Shown: positions 1 to 8,033, counted from the stretch's first letter. The stretch is 50,955 bases of DNA from an uncultured Hungatella sp. (GCA_910579515.1 CAJTUV010000026.1:1-50955); one strand, 5' to 3'. Translations and numbers: made by a program. Notes: generated from the letters alone by a model not told the origin.

Positions 1-1029
1 ATTTCATCTTCCGTCATAAGCTGCTTTCCCAATTTCTGATAGTTCAGCCCATGCGAAAGCTCCCGCCCTCTGGTTTCGGACGTGTTGAAGCTGTCTATCG
101 TTTCTTTTCCTAAAATTTCCGATATTTCTTTAAGGGTGGTTTTCTCCTTGCCGCCCAAGAAAAGCGTGGTGTCGCAGTTGCCGACTATGGTATCGGCGTT
201 GTCTTTGTAAATGGCTTTTAGCTGTGACTGGCTCTGCAAGATGATTGACGCGGATATTTCCCGGCTCCGTATCGTTGCAATGAGCTTTTCAAACTTCGGT
301 ATCTGCCCGATATTCGCAAATTCATCAAGTAAGCACCTAACATGGACGGGAAGCCGCCCGCCGTATTCATCATCTGCCTTGTCACAAAGCAAGTTGAATA
401 GCTGTGTGTAAAGGATTGAAACGACAAAGTTAAAAGTGTCGTCGGTGTCGCTGATGATGACGAAAAGGGCGGTCTTTCTGTCGCCTATGGTGTCAAGCTC
501 CATTTCGTCGGTTTCCATAAGCTCCCGCAGCTCCTTAATGTCGAATGGGGCTAACCTCGCGCCGCATGAGATAAGTATGCTTTTTGCGGTCTTGCCCGCC
601 GCAAGTTTGTATTTTTTGTACTGCTTGACTGCAAAATGTTCCGGGTCTTTTTCTTCCAGACGTTCAAACATGAGGTCAACCGGGTTCTGGAAATCCTCGT
701 CGTCCTCGCGGGCTTCCGACGCATTTATCATCTCAAGCAGCGTCGTGAAGTTCTTCTCGTCCTCCGGGGCTTCATACCAGATGTAGCCGATTAGCGCGGT
801 GTAGTAGAGCTTTTCCGCTTTCACCCAGAAATCCTCGCCGGATTTTTCCCCGTCGCCTTTGGTGTTGGCGATAATGGTATTGACTAACTTCAAAATGTCC
901 TTTTCGCTCCGCAGATAGGCAAAGGGATTGTATTTCATGGATTTTTTGAAGTTAATCGTATTTAGCACTTTGATACGGTATTTGTACCGCTGTAACATTT
1001 TCCCGGTTTCCAAAATCAATGTTCCTTTC
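1..1029 (-). pseudogene. TraG/VirD4-type conjugal coupling ATPase, internal fragment
   Basis: Minus-strand translation from about 1029 down to base 1 is open throughout and reads as the middle of a type IV coupling protein of the kind carried by Firmicutes integrative conjugative elements (the ATPase that feeds relaxase-bound DNA to the mating channel). Visible landmarks are a segment reading ETGKMLQRYKYRIKVLN, then NPFAYLRSEKDILKLVNT, then the Walker B-like LLDEFANIG followed by the SQSQLKAIY helix and the NCDTTLFLGGKEKTT segment near the left edge. There is no start codon or ribosome binding site: the N-terminal Walker A half is missing because the frame begins at the junction with hsdM near 1024-1031. 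The C-terminus continues past the window. The base composition is more G+C-rich than the neighbouring genes, which fits foreign origin. It is a broken remnant here, unless the junction is an assembly artefact. Confidence 0.85.
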
Positions 1030-1473
1030 GGCTCTGTTTTTTGAGAAATCCAGTTCCGGTCTCTGGAAAATCGCAATCAGCTTTGTGAGCTTGTCCACCA
1101 TTTCCTGGCCCTTGCCAATTTTAGCTTCATCATTAAAATGGGCAATATCTATAACCCCTTTCAAGCTGTCATTTTCCTCGGCCAGACGGGCAATCACCTT
1201 ATCAATTCCATCCCCAATGTTCTTTTTATTTTTCAACGCGATAAAATCGTCAAAAGAACATCCTGTTCGTTTATCCGGATCCCTGTTCGTATCGTGGGCT
1301 TTGTCAAAAACTTTTATATCTGCATATTTTTGTCCGTTATACTTGTCCGTTACGTATTTCATGAACAACAAGGTGAGCACATAATCTTTATATTGTGAAG
1401 CATCCATGCCTCCGCGCAACGCATCACAGCTCGCCCATAGGGAACTGTATAATTCTGTCTTTTTGACCGCCAT
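1026..1473 (-). pseudogene. hsdM: Type I restriction-modification methyltransferase HsdM, 5' fragment
   Basis: The start at 1473 (MAVKKTELYSSLWASC) follows an AAGGAG site 10 bases upstream. The roughly 149 residues up to DFSKNRAE match the N-terminal helical domain of HsdM, the N6-adenine methyltransferase subunit of type I restriction systems (LRGGMDASQYKDYVLTLLFMKY, then the EMVDKLTKLI helix). In the family the next stretch leads to the SAM-binding and NPPF catalytic motifs. Here the family sequence stops at 1024-1031 and the frame runs on through conjugation DNA for about 24 unrelated residues to a stop at 952. The product therefore lacks the whole catalytic domain and should be inactive. 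No hsdS or hsdR is visible. The promoter upstream appears intact, so the truncated peptide may still be made. Confidence 0.85.
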
Positions 1474-1543
1474 CTTATGTTTTCTCCTTCTTCTGTAGCT
1501 TATTACCTGTTCCAAAATATAAGCTGCTTTACAATTTATTCAT

Positions 1544-1572
1544 ATTATAATCAAAAAAACCTATAAGTACAA
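1544..1572 (-). promoter_or_regulatory. Sigma-A-type promoter for the hsdM remnant
   Basis: On the minus strand TTGTAC (1567-1572) is followed after 17 bases by TATAAT (1544-1549), about 70 bases before the hsdM start. The -35 element overlaps the T-rich tail of the spoVAC terminator. Both hexamers and the spacing are close to consensus. Confidence 0.6.
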
Positions 1573-1610
1573 TATAAAACAGGCTAGCAAATCATTTCAT
1601 TCGCTAGCCT
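1572..1610 (-). terminator. Intrinsic terminator after spoVAC
   Basis: Perfect 8-bp stem AGGCTAGC/GCTAGCCT (1581-1588 with 1603-1610) and a 14-base loop, followed on the minus strand by GTTTTATATT. It lies 45 bases past the spoVAC stop and closes the sporulation operon. On the plus strand no T-run follows, so it works for the minus-strand operon. Confidence 0.85.
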
Positions 1611-1654
1611 GCTCACGTCAAAACTCTGCTTCTATATCTTTTCTGTAACTATCC

Positions 1655-2107
1655 TCAAAGTACCCCAACCATCTTCCCAATCCAATAAATCACCCCAAGC
1701 ACCCAACTAGCCAATATCCCATAAAGTATCACCGGCCCCGCAATGGTAAAAATCTTACACCCAATCCCAAACACCTGTCCCTCCGCCTTATACTCAATCG
1801 CCGGCGCCACCACCGAATTGGCAAACCCAGTAATCGGCACCAGTGCTCCTGCCCCTCCCCACTTCACAATCTTCGGATACACATTTAACCCAGTTAACAC
1901 AATGCTGGCCAGAATCAACGCCAAAAGGTTCCATGCCCCAGCCGTCTTCTCCTCTACGCCATAAGACTGAAGCCAGTTCAGAAACACCTGACCAATCGTA
2001 CAGATGGCGCCGCCTGTCACAAAAGCGCGAAGAATATTTTTCCACACCGGATTTGTCGGCGTCACCTCTTTTACATAGGCATTATATGCCTGTTTATTAA
2101 TTTCCAT
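1655..2107 (-). CDS. spoVAC: Stage V sporulation protein AC (SpoVAC)
   Basis: SpoVAC is the membrane protein of the SpoVA channel that moves dipicolinic acid across the inner spore membrane; the B. subtilis protein behaves as a mechanosensitive channel. The 150-residue product has the family length and layout: a short charged N-terminus, a first membrane segment around FVTGGAICTIGQVFLNWL, then LNVYPKIVKWGGAGALVPITGFANSVVAPAIEYKAEG, which is the family signature, and a final hydrophobic pair. AGGAGG lies 6 bases before the ATG. It is the last gene of the operon, separated from spoVAB by 163 bases in which I see no gene and no convincing promoter (only a small GTTCTG/CAGAAC inverted repeat). 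The usual followers spoVAD and spoVAE are absent: a terminator comes next. Confidence 0.93.
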   Translation of the reverse strand: MEINKQAYNAYVKEVTPTNPVWKNILRAFVTGGAICTIGQVFLNWLQSYGVEEKTAGAWNLLALILASIVLTGLNVYPKIVKWGGAGALVPITGFANSVVAPAIEYKAEGQVFGIGCKIFTIAGPVILYGILASWVLGVIYWIGKMVGVL

Positions 2108-2270
2108 AAAATCCCTCCTGACTCTCCATCATCTATCAGCTGCCTGTAACCATAGTTCTGTTCTAAAAAGCCAGAACCAGCGTTAGCCAAATTCGATCCA
2201 GGCAAACCTCTTTTCTTCTTTTTTATTTTTCCAACTGCCTTACCTTCTGTCAGACAAATACTACAAAATA

Positions 2271-2696
2271 CTACATCCCCATCCTCTGGGAAAAGTACAC
2301 CAGCGAGCCCACAAGTTTTCCAACCCCAATACTCAAAATCACGTACTGAAGTCCCACAGCCAGTCGAATCCGTCTATTAATCACCGGAAGGGCCTTTAAC
2401 GTTTCTGCCAGAGACATGACCAGGCAGCCAACAAAAATCCCTATAGACAGCCCGGCGATACCCAAAAGAAAATTTCCGCCAAATAATACTGGAAACTCAT
2501 AAAAATCCAACACGTTTCCAAGACTTCCCCCAACAATAATCACAGTCTCATAAAGAATGATATGCTGATTCGTATGGGTCTTTCCAATCAGCCTGGGAAA
2601 TACGCCAATAATGGCAAGGAATGCAAAAACGCCGGCCGCTACCACACCGCCGGCACACAGACCAAAAAAACCTAAAAACATCTGCCTAAGTAACAT
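2271..2696 (-). CDS. spoVAB: Stage V sporulation protein AB (SpoVAB)
   Basis: A small polytopic membrane protein of the spoVA operon. The chosen start (MLLRQMFLGFFGLCAGG) gives 141 residues, the length I recall for B. subtilis SpoVAB, and has AAAGGAG about 10 bases upstream. The family pattern is visible: FFGLCAGGVVAAGVFAFLAIIGVFPRL, then HIILYETVIIVGGSLGN, GIFVGCLVMSLAETLKALPV with INRRIRL, and a final glycine-rich membrane helix. A longer start at 2723 is possible but has no better ribosome site. It overlaps the end of spoVAA by 11 bases, implying translational coupling. Its precise role in dipicolinate uptake is unknown in the family. Confidence 0.9.
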   Translation of the reverse strand: MLLRQMFLGFFGLCAGGVVAAGVFAFLAIIGVFPRLIGKTHTNQHIILYETVIIVGGSLGNVLDFYEFPVLFGGNFLLGIAGLSIGIFVGCLVMSLAETLKALPVINRRIRLAVGLQYVILSIGVGKLVGSLVYFSQRMGM

Positions 2697-3315
2697 CAAT
2701 CCCCGACTCCTTTCTTCCATCATTCTGAATCAGGGTTTTAGAGATATTGTCCTCATAAAGACGCATCTCCACTTCCAGCGGCGTCGGGTCCGTACTCAGC
2801 TTCCAGACGGAAAAATGATTAAAAAACAGGACGATTCCCAGCATAAGTCCAATGGAATAGGACAGCTCCAAAATGGTAAATCCGTCTGATTCCCGCCCCA
2901 TAACAATTTTATAAACTTCTTTAAACACATCGCCCACGCTGGCATCATTATTAAAGGTCATGATGGCAAAAGCAGCGCCAAAGAAACAAACAATACAGAC
3001 AAACCAGGTTTTGGTCCATTGCCACAGATATTTAGGGGATTTCGATTTCTGATAATCAATGATAAAATCCGTCTCCCCTAAATTAGTTACCTGGATAGAG
3101 ACGTCCATCTCATGAATCTTCTCAATTACCTCCAAAACATTTTCCACATACCGTTTGTCCTTTTCCTGATGGATAGTCTTAATCTTTAATGCCTGGCAGC
3201 GGTTTAAAGTGGGCTTATCGTCACAGTATAACTGAGCCACATCTTTCAGATAAACGCTCTTTTCATGAACCTCAGAAATCTCATTCAGCTTCAGATACAA
3301 GGTTTTATTTGTCAT
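2686..3315 (-). CDS. spoVAA: Stage V sporulation protein AA (SpoVAA)
   Basis: A SpoVA complex subunit of 209 residues, close to the roughly 206 of B. subtilis. The N-terminal half (to about residue 95) is a soluble domain with the LYLKLNEISEVHEKSVYLKDVAQLYCDD pattern. The second half has two membrane segments (WFVCIVCFFGAAFAIMTF and LELSYSIGLMLGIVLFFNHFS) and ends with the DPTPLEVEMRLYEDNI pattern. AAAGGGG sits 9 bases before the ATG. Its place between the 54-aa gene and spoVAB supports the call. In B. subtilis the spoVA operon is transcribed in the forespore by sigma G; here it lies directly downstream of sigF in what looks like one transcript, so sigma-G control cannot be confirmed. Confidence 0.9.
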   Translation of the reverse strand: MTNKTLYLKLNEISEVHEKSVYLKDVAQLYCDDKPTLNRCQALKIKTIHQEKDKRYVENVLEVIEKIHEMDVSIQVTNLGETDFIIDYQKSKSPKYLWQWTKTWFVCIVCFFGAAFAIMTFNNDASVGDVFKEVYKIVMGRESDGFTILELSYSIGLMLGIVLFFNHFSVWKLSTDPTPLEVEMRLYEDNISKTLIQNDGRKESGIDVT

Positions 3316-3328
3316 GGATTCATCCCCT

Positions 3329-3493
3329 TTATATCCTCATTCCCTTTACGCTTTCGGCTGTCCGCACCAACATGCCTCCGGCATAAGAAGTTCCGTTTCC
3401 AGCCAAAAACAAAAGATACCAGATCATAGCAGCTACCATGAAAACTGTCACAATTAAAAGAAGATAGATCCAGTTGTGCTTTAAAAATTCCAT
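3329..3493 (-). CDS. 54-residue single-pass membrane protein between sigF and spoVAA
   Basis: A start at 3493 with AGGA 10 bases upstream gives MEFLKHNWIYLLLIVTVFMV..., a short N-terminus, one hydrophobic segment of about 24 residues (IYLLLIVTVFMVAAMIWYLLFLAG) and a polar C-tail ending KGMRI. A longer reading to 3592 would overlap the sigF stop region and has no ribosome site. I do not recognise a named family. Its place inside the sigF-spoVA transcript, 103 bases after sigF and 13 before spoVAA, suggests a forespore membrane role. That role is inference. Confidence 0.6.
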   Translation of the reverse strand: MEFLKHNWIYLLLIVTVFMVAAMIWYLLFLAGNGTSYAGGMLVRTAESVKGMRI

Positions 3494-3596
3494 GTTTCTC
3501 ACATCCTGTCTTTTTCGATTCCTTAATTTCCATACAATCATTTGACTATGCTGCATTTCAAATAAGGTATCCTTAGTATATCCTGATTTCACGATT

Positions 3597-4310
3597 TTAA
3601 AATTGTTCTCGCATCTGTTTTAAAATTTTCTTTTCCAGTCTGGAAACCTGGACCTGAGAAATGTCAAGAGCATTAGCAACCTGAGTCTGGGTCTGGTTGT
3701 GGTAGTAGCGCCGCACAATGATCTCCTTTTCCTTTTCCCCTAACTGACCGATTAATTTTTCTAAAACCATATGATTTAACAATTTCTCCTGTCTCTCGTC
3801 CTGGTCCACGATTTTATCCAGAAGACAGAGACCGTTTTCATCATTCTGATTTATGGTTTTGTATAAGGACTCTACCTCTGCTCCAGCCTCAATAGAGGCG
3901 GCCACTTCCTCTTTACTGGCTCCCACTGCAGCCGCAATCTCCTCCAGCGTAGGTTCCCTTCCCATGGAAAAACACAAAGACTCCCGCACAGTCTTTACCC
4001 GCATCGCCATTTCCTTAATAGAACGACTGACTTTAATCATCCCGTCGTCTCTGAGAAACCGTTTGATTTCACCTGTAATCATCGGAACCGCATAAGTGGA
4101 AAAACGCACCTCATAGGCCAGATCAAATTTGTCAATAGCCTTTAAAAGTCCTATCGTTCCTATCTGAAACAGGTCCTCCATCTCACATCCCCGCCCCTGA
4201 AACCGTCTCACAATGCTCCAAACCAGCCCTGAATTGTCCAATACCAACTGATCTCTGGCCTCTTTATCTCCTTGGTGCGCTCTTTTGATGAGTTCCATTG
4301 TCTCTTCCAT
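3597..4310 (-). CDS. sigF: RNA polymerase sigma-F factor, forespore-specific
   Basis: Sigma F is the first forespore sigma factor of sporulation, held inactive by SpoIIAB and released by dephosphorylated SpoIIAA. The sequence has region 2 (AHQGDKEARDQLVLDN, QGRGCEMEDLFQIGTIGLLKAIDKFD, RFSTYAVPMITGEIKRFLRDDG), region 3 (REPTLEEIAAAVGASKEEV) and region 4 with its helix-turn-helix (QTQVANALDISQVQVSRLEKKIL). I take the ATG at 4310 because AGGTGA lies about 6 bases before it. A GTG at 4319 that overlaps the spoIIAB stop is the alternative. The length of 237 residues is normal. It is third in the spoIIA operon. Confidence 0.96.
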   Translation of the reverse strand: MEETMELIKRAHQGDKEARDQLVLDNSGLVWSIVRRFQGRGCEMEDLFQIGTIGLLKAIDKFDLAYEVRFSTYAVPMITGEIKRFLRDDGMIKVSRSIKEMAMRVKTVRESLCFSMGREPTLEEIAAAVGASKEEVAASIEAGAEVESLYKTINQNDENGLCLLDKIVDQDERQEKLLNHMVLEKLIGQLGEKEKEIIVRRYYHNQTQTQVANALDISQVQVSRLEKKILKQMREQF

Positions 4311-4315
4311 GGACG

Positions 4316-4786
4316 TCACCTGCCAATCTGTTTCTTCATAGTTACCACAGTTCCTTCTCCCTCTTTGGACTGCACCGATACCTGGTCCATAAACGCTTCC
4401 ATAAAGGAAAATCCCATCCCTGACCGCTCTCCTGTAGTGTCCGTTGTATACATCGGTTCCATAGCCTTTGTCACATCGGCTATCCCTATGCCGTGATCTG
4501 CAACAGACACTGTCAGCTCTCTGTCTTCAATTTGGGCCTTCAGGAAAATGATTCCGCCATTTTCCTGATATCCGTGAATCACAGCATTGGTCACAGCCTC
4601 GGAGACTGCGGTTTTCACATCCTCCACTTCCTCCAAGGTTGGATTCATCCGGCTCATGAACACGGCGACCACAACTCTGGCAAACTCTTCGTTTTGTGAT
4701 TTACTCTCTATTTCCATAGAAAAAGAATCTCTGTCACGACCTTCCTCTCTTTGATCCTTTGTCAGCATTTCGGCTCTCTGTTCCAT
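4316..4786 (-). CDS. spoIIAB: Anti-sigma F factor / serine kinase SpoIIAB
   Basis: SpoIIAB binds sigma F and, as a GHKL-fold kinase, phosphorylates SpoIIAA. The N box is visible in DVKTAVSEAVTNAVIHGY, the G1 box in VADHGIGIADVTKAMEPMYTTD and the G2 region in ERSGMGFSFMEAFMDQV. The start at 4786 has GGAGGAG about 6 bases upstream and gives 156 residues. That is roughly 20 more than typical because of an acidic and basic N-terminal tail (EQRAEMLTKDQREEGRDRD) before the usual MEIESKSQNEEFAR beginning, so a start at the later Met is possible but has no good ribosome site. It sits 14 bases after spoIIAA and is read together with sigF. Confidence 0.95.
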   Translation of the reverse strand: MEQRAEMLTKDQREEGRDRDSFSMEIESKSQNEEFARVVVAVFMSRMNPTLEEVEDVKTAVSEAVTNAVIHGYQENGGIIFLKAQIEDRELTVSVADHGIGIADVTKAMEPMYTTDTTGERSGMGFSFMEAFMDQVSVQSKEGEGTVVTMKKQIGR

Positions 4787-4800
4787 CCTCTTCTCCTCCT

Positions 4801-5142
4801 TTATTCGGCAACCGCCGCTTCCTTCGACTCAAAATGTTCTACCAGCTTTGTTACCCCTCCAATGGCCAGGATCCGAAGAATCCGGCTGTCGGCCCCGTAA
4901 ATGGCGACCGTTCCGCTGCTTCGCTCCATCTGCTTATATCGGTTTAATAAAATCCCAATCCCAGAAGAATCCATAAATGAAGTCTTGCTGAAATCAAATA
5001 CCAATTTGGTTATGTAATTCTCTGAAAGCAGCAAATCTGTCTCATGCTTCAGGTTTTTACAATTATGATGGTCCAGTTCTTTTGGCAGGTGGATAATCAA
5101 TGCCCTGCCTTTTGCCTCATAGCTAAAAGATTGTTCTGCCAT
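4801..5142 (-). CDS. spoIIAA: Anti-sigma F factor antagonist SpoIIAA
   Basis: STAS-domain protein of 113 residues. Its phosphorylatable serine lies in FSKTSFMDSSGIGILLNRYKQM, the conserved DSSGIGxLL loop around residue 58. Dephosphorylation by SpoIIE lets it pull SpoIIAB off sigma F in the forespore. AAAAGGAGG lies 8 bases before the ATG. It is the first gene of the operon. The 5' region is only 92 bases and is mostly filled by the terminator of the upstream gene. Sigma H normally drives this operon, but I could not find a convincing sigma-H -35/-10 pair or Spo0A box by eye. Confidence 0.95.
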   Translation of the reverse strand: MAEQSFSYEAKGRALIIHLPKELDHHNCKNLKHETDLLLSENYITKLVFDFSKTSFMDSSGIGILLNRYKQMERSSGTVAIYGADSRILRILAIGGVTKLVEHFESKEAAVAE

Positions 5143-5167
5143 CTAAGCCCCTCCTTTTTATTCTGTA

Positions 5168-5218
5168 TCAAAAAAGGACACAACAAAATGTTATCTCTTT
5201 TGTAGTGTCCTTTTTTTT
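5168..5218 (-). terminator. Terminator after the TPR gene, before spoIIAA
   Basis: AAAAAAGGACAC pairs with GTGTCCTTTTTT across a 23-base loop, giving A- and T-runs on both sides, so it can act on either strand. Context makes it the minus-strand terminator of the folC-TPR operon, lying directly before the sporulation operon. Confidence 0.85.
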
Positions 5219-5234
5219 AACTTTATAAGGTAAA

Positions 5235-6539
5235 TCAGTACCCTCTGGCCGTCTTAGCCTGTTGAGCCAACTCTGTATTCGGATAATTCATAATAATCTG
5301 CCCCCACAGCTCTTTTGCCGTCTCCGAATCACCGGAAGACTCACATAAGGCAGCCATATCGTATAAGACCTGGGGATTGTCTGCCTTCAGTCTCAGACTT
5401 TTTTGATAATAATCCATTGCTTCTGTGCTGTTATGATTCGCCGCAGCTGTATTTCCAAGAGCAGCAAGGACCTGATATCCATTGGCCTCCATGTCCGCCC
5501 GAATCTGGGCGATAATCGGCTGCAGCCCCTCTGACTGAATTACATCCAAGTTTAAATTGCAATAAATCTTTACAGCCTCAGTAAAATCATCGGCCCGATA
5601 TGCCTGAATGACCTGGATCAATCCCTCATACTGGCTTAACACATCCTGGTTTTCTCCATCAATGGTCTGAAGCCTGGATTCGGCCTGCCCCTTCTGGTCC
5701 TTTAGCTCCTCCATCTCTTCTGTCAGATCTGCAAGCTCCTGGTTCTTCTGGTTCACCTGCTCCAGCACAGCTGTCAGTTCCTGATTATGGGCCTGGTTTA
5801 AAGACCTCTGAATTGTCGGCAATACCAGAAAAAACACAGCCACCACGCCCATGACCAATCCTACGGCAATGTGTATAATGGTCTGCCATCCCGTGTTTTC
5901 TCTGTAAGTAGACGGAATAATGATGTCGTCGTCCTGCATTTTTCTGTGGGAAAACGCATTGGTTAACTTCTTTTTCTCTACCTCCGCCCTTCCGGTATGC
6001 GACTTGACAATGGACATATACCACAGAGCTTTGGAATTGTTTTTGTCAATCTGAAGAACCTTATATAAGGATTTCCCTGCTTTGGTATAATCCTTTCGGC
6101 TCATATATAAAAGCGCCAAAACCATATGGGCCTTGATAAAGCGGGGATTCTGCTCCACCACTCTGCTTAACTGCAAAATCGCCAAATCATCACTGCCGCT
6201 CTGAGCATAGGCCAGACCCTGATTATATTTTTTGATATTAATGCTCTCTGCCTCCAGCCTTCCAAGTCTTCCCTGAATCTCATGAAGATAATGAATCGCT
6301 CTGTTTTTCTCTGGCTGCAAATTGCAGCTAATCACCCATTGTACCAATGCCTCTGCCGTTTCCCCAATTTCATAGTAAACCAGTCCCAGCAGATTTCTTG
6401 CTTCAATATTGTACTTATTAAAATGAATGCTTTTTTTCAGACAATCTACCGCCCCGCTCAAATCCCTGATATTAGCCTTTTCCAACCCCATATTATAAAA
6501 ACTGTTGGAAATCTGGCGGCATTGTTTCGCGTAATCCAT
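5235..6539 (-). CDS. TPR-repeat protein with one membrane segment and a coiled coil
   Basis: A 434-residue protein. About four tetratricopeptide repeats fill residues 10-180 (AVDCLKKSIHFNKYNIEARNLLGLVYYEIGETAEAL; LSRVVEQNPRFIKAHMVLALLYMSRKDYTKA; LQIDKNNSKALWYMSIV). A membrane segment lies around 222-245 (TIIHIAVGLVMGVVAVFFLVLP), a coiled coil around 255-300 (rich in Gln, Glu and Leu), and a second set of repeats ends near 425 (STEAMDYYQKSLRLKADNPQVLYDMAALCES). TPRs on both sides of the membrane suggest a scaffold linking cytoplasmic and surface partners. The substrate or partner is unknown. There is no strong ribosome site; its start lies 5 bases after the stop of the 45-aa ORF, so it is probably translationally coupled. 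Confidence 0.8.
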   Translation of the reverse strand: MDYAKQCRQISNSFYNMGLEKANIRDLSGAVDCLKKSIHFNKYNIEARNLLGLVYYEIGETAEALVQWVISCNLQPEKNRAIHYLHEIQGRLGRLEAESINIKKYNQGLAYAQSGSDDLAILQLSRVVEQNPRFIKAHMVLALLYMSRKDYTKAGKSLYKVLQIDKNNSKALWYMSIVKSHTGRAEVEKKKLTNAFSHRKMQDDDIIIPSTYRENTGWQTIIHIAVGLVMGVVAVFFLVLPTIQRSLNQAHNQELTAVLEQVNQKNQELADLTEEMEELKDQKGQAESRLQTIDGENQDVLSQYEGLIQVIQAYRADDFTEAVKIYCNLNLDVIQSEGLQPIIAQIRADMEANGYQVLAALGNTAAANHNSTEAMDYYQKSLRLKADNPQVLYDMAALCESSGDSETAKELWGQIIMNYPNTELAQQAKTARGY

Positions 6540-6543
6540 AGAT

Positions 6544-6681
6544 CTACTCTTTTCTTTCCTTAATCAGCTCCATCATGATATCTGTCATATCTGTCAAATC
6601 ACTTTTCACAATGGCGTCCTCTACCTGTTCTATCTCTAAACTTGGTTTATAACGGCTTAATTCCTCTTCAAAATCAATCAT
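6544..6681 (-). CDS. 45-residue acidic protein between folC and the TPR gene
   Basis: Starts at 6681 inside the last codons of folC (8-base overlap, ATGATTGA) and reads MIDFEEELSRYKPSLEIEQVEDAIVK... to a stop at 6544, five bases before the TPR gene. It is acidic, predicted helical and has no membrane segment. The tight overlap on one side and near-abutment on the other, with GAAGCGG-type sequence only weakly resembling a ribosome site, suggest it is read by coupling. I do not recognise the family. It is worth keeping because the frame is clean and explains the otherwise empty 130 bases. Confidence 0.6.
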   Translation of the reverse strand: MIDFEEELSRYKPSLEIEQVEDAIVKSDLTDMTDIMMELIKERKE

Positions 6682-7999
6682 CCGCTTCCTCCTTAAGCAG
6701 GGTCTTTACCTCCCCTGCCAGATACAGAGAACCAGCGCAAAACGCCAGTCCATCGCCTTTTGTTTTTATAAAATGATGCCACGCCTGCAAAACTGTGGGA
6801 AATACAGCCACCGGACAGCTCAACACCTCCTGAAATTCTGAAGCCAAAACCTCGCACTTTGCACTGCGCTTTGTGTCCATATGGGCAATGGTTATCTGAG
6901 AAATGTCCAAAGAATCACAAAGATTCTGAATCATCTGTCTGTGATCCTTGTCGGATACAGCCCCAAACAGCAAAGACACCGGCTTTTTGGTTTCCTTTTG
7001 CATTCTTCGGATCGTCTGATTTAAAGCAGCCACACCGCCCGTATTGTGCGCGCCGTCTAAATAGACGTCTGTCAATACCTGTTCCATCCGTCCGGGCCAG
7101 TAGCTTTGTTCAATCCCCTTCACAACATGTTTGGCGGTAATCCATTCTGGATTAGCGCCCTGTTTTCTTTCCAGACGATACAGTACGTCCACAGCGCGGA
7201 CCGCCACCGCTGCATTCAATAGCTGGTACTCCGCCTGAGACAAAACGGTAAGCTTTTGATCTCCCCAGTTTAAAGTATGTATCATAACCTGTGCACCCTC
7301 TTTTTTCCAATGCAGTAGGTTATAATCATTACAAGTCACTGGAAATTGGGGACTTTTCCGAATGTCTGCATGATGCTTAATGATCTCTGTGCTGTCCTTA
7401 GAGGAGGCGTCATAAATTACAGGAACTTCTTTCTTCAAAATCCCTGCCTTCTCTGCTGCAATCTCTTCAATCGTATTTCCTAAATACTGCATGTGGTCCA
7501 TGCTGATAGACGTCAAGATTGTAAGAACCGGTTTTTGTATTACATTCGTTGTGTCCAGCCTGCCGCCTAACCCTGTCTCCAAGATCACAAAATCTGGCTG
7601 GCACTGACTGCAGACAGCGAGAAACATATAAAACAGGAACTCAAAGTAGGTTGGGGGCGCATACCCTCTGGCCGTCATTGTCTCTGACAACTGCCTCGCC
7701 TGCCCAAAAGCCGCCTCATAGATCTGCTCTGAAACAGGCTCGCCACATACTAAAAAACGTTCTCTGGTGTGTTCCAAATGCGGAGAAACAAAAGTAGTCA
7801 CACGAAATCCTGCTTGTCCCAATATAGAAGTCAAATAGGAACACACAGACCCCTTTCCATTGGTTCCCGCCACATGAATGATCTTCAAAGACCGGTCTGG
7901 GTCTCCCATTTCCCGTAAAAATTCCCGAACAGACTCTAAACTGTTTTTTCTGGATGCCCACATGGGAATCTTCTCCAGATAATCCTCCACATTTCTCAT
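6674..7999 (-). CDS. folC: Bifunctional folylpolyglutamate / dihydrofolate synthase
   Basis: FolC adds glutamates to (dihydro)folates using ATP, in the cytoplasm. The 441-residue product has the Mur-ligase-like P-loop HVAGTNGKGSVCSYL around residue 43, the FVSPHLEHTRERF loop, ETGLGGRLDTTNV, SISMDHMQYLGNTIEEIAAEKAGILK, and the C-terminal LDGAHNTGG domain start. GGAG lies 7 bases before the ATG. It has its own promoter upstream and is the first gene of the folC-45aa-TPR unit. Whether it also carries dihydrofolate synthase activity cannot be told from sequence alone. Confidence 0.94.
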   Translation of the reverse strand: MRNVEDYLEKIPMWASRKNSLESVREFLREMGDPDRSLKIIHVAGTNGKGSVCSYLTSILGQAGFRVTTFVSPHLEHTRERFLVCGEPVSEQIYEAAFGQARQLSETMTARGYAPPTYFEFLFYMFLAVCSQCQPDFVILETGLGGRLDTTNVIQKPVLTILTSISMDHMQYLGNTIEEIAAEKAGILKKEVPVIYDASSKDSTEIIKHHADIRKSPQFPVTCNDYNLLHWKKEGAQVMIHTLNWGDQKLTVLSQAEYQLLNAAVAVRAVDVLYRLERKQGANPEWITAKHVVKGIEQSYWPGRMEQVLTDVYLDGAHNTGGVAALNQTIRRMQKETKKPVSLLFGAVSDKDHRQMIQNLCDSLDISQITIAHMDTKRSAKCEVLASEFQEVLSCPVAVFPTVLQAWHHFIKTKGDGLAFCAGSLYLAGEVKTLLKEEADD

Positions 8000-8033
8000 A
8001 GGTTACTCCATCTATTCTTTTGGTTACCATCTT

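Noticed and set aside
436..786. 116-codon plus-strand open frame in the conjugation fragment
   Set aside because: The minus strand encodes clear TraG motifs across the whole stretch.
5143..5234. Sigma-H promoter for spoIIAA
   Set aside because: An ACAGAATAA -10-like string exists near 5155-5165, but no AGGA-type -35 sits 12-14 bases before it and it runs into the ribosome site.
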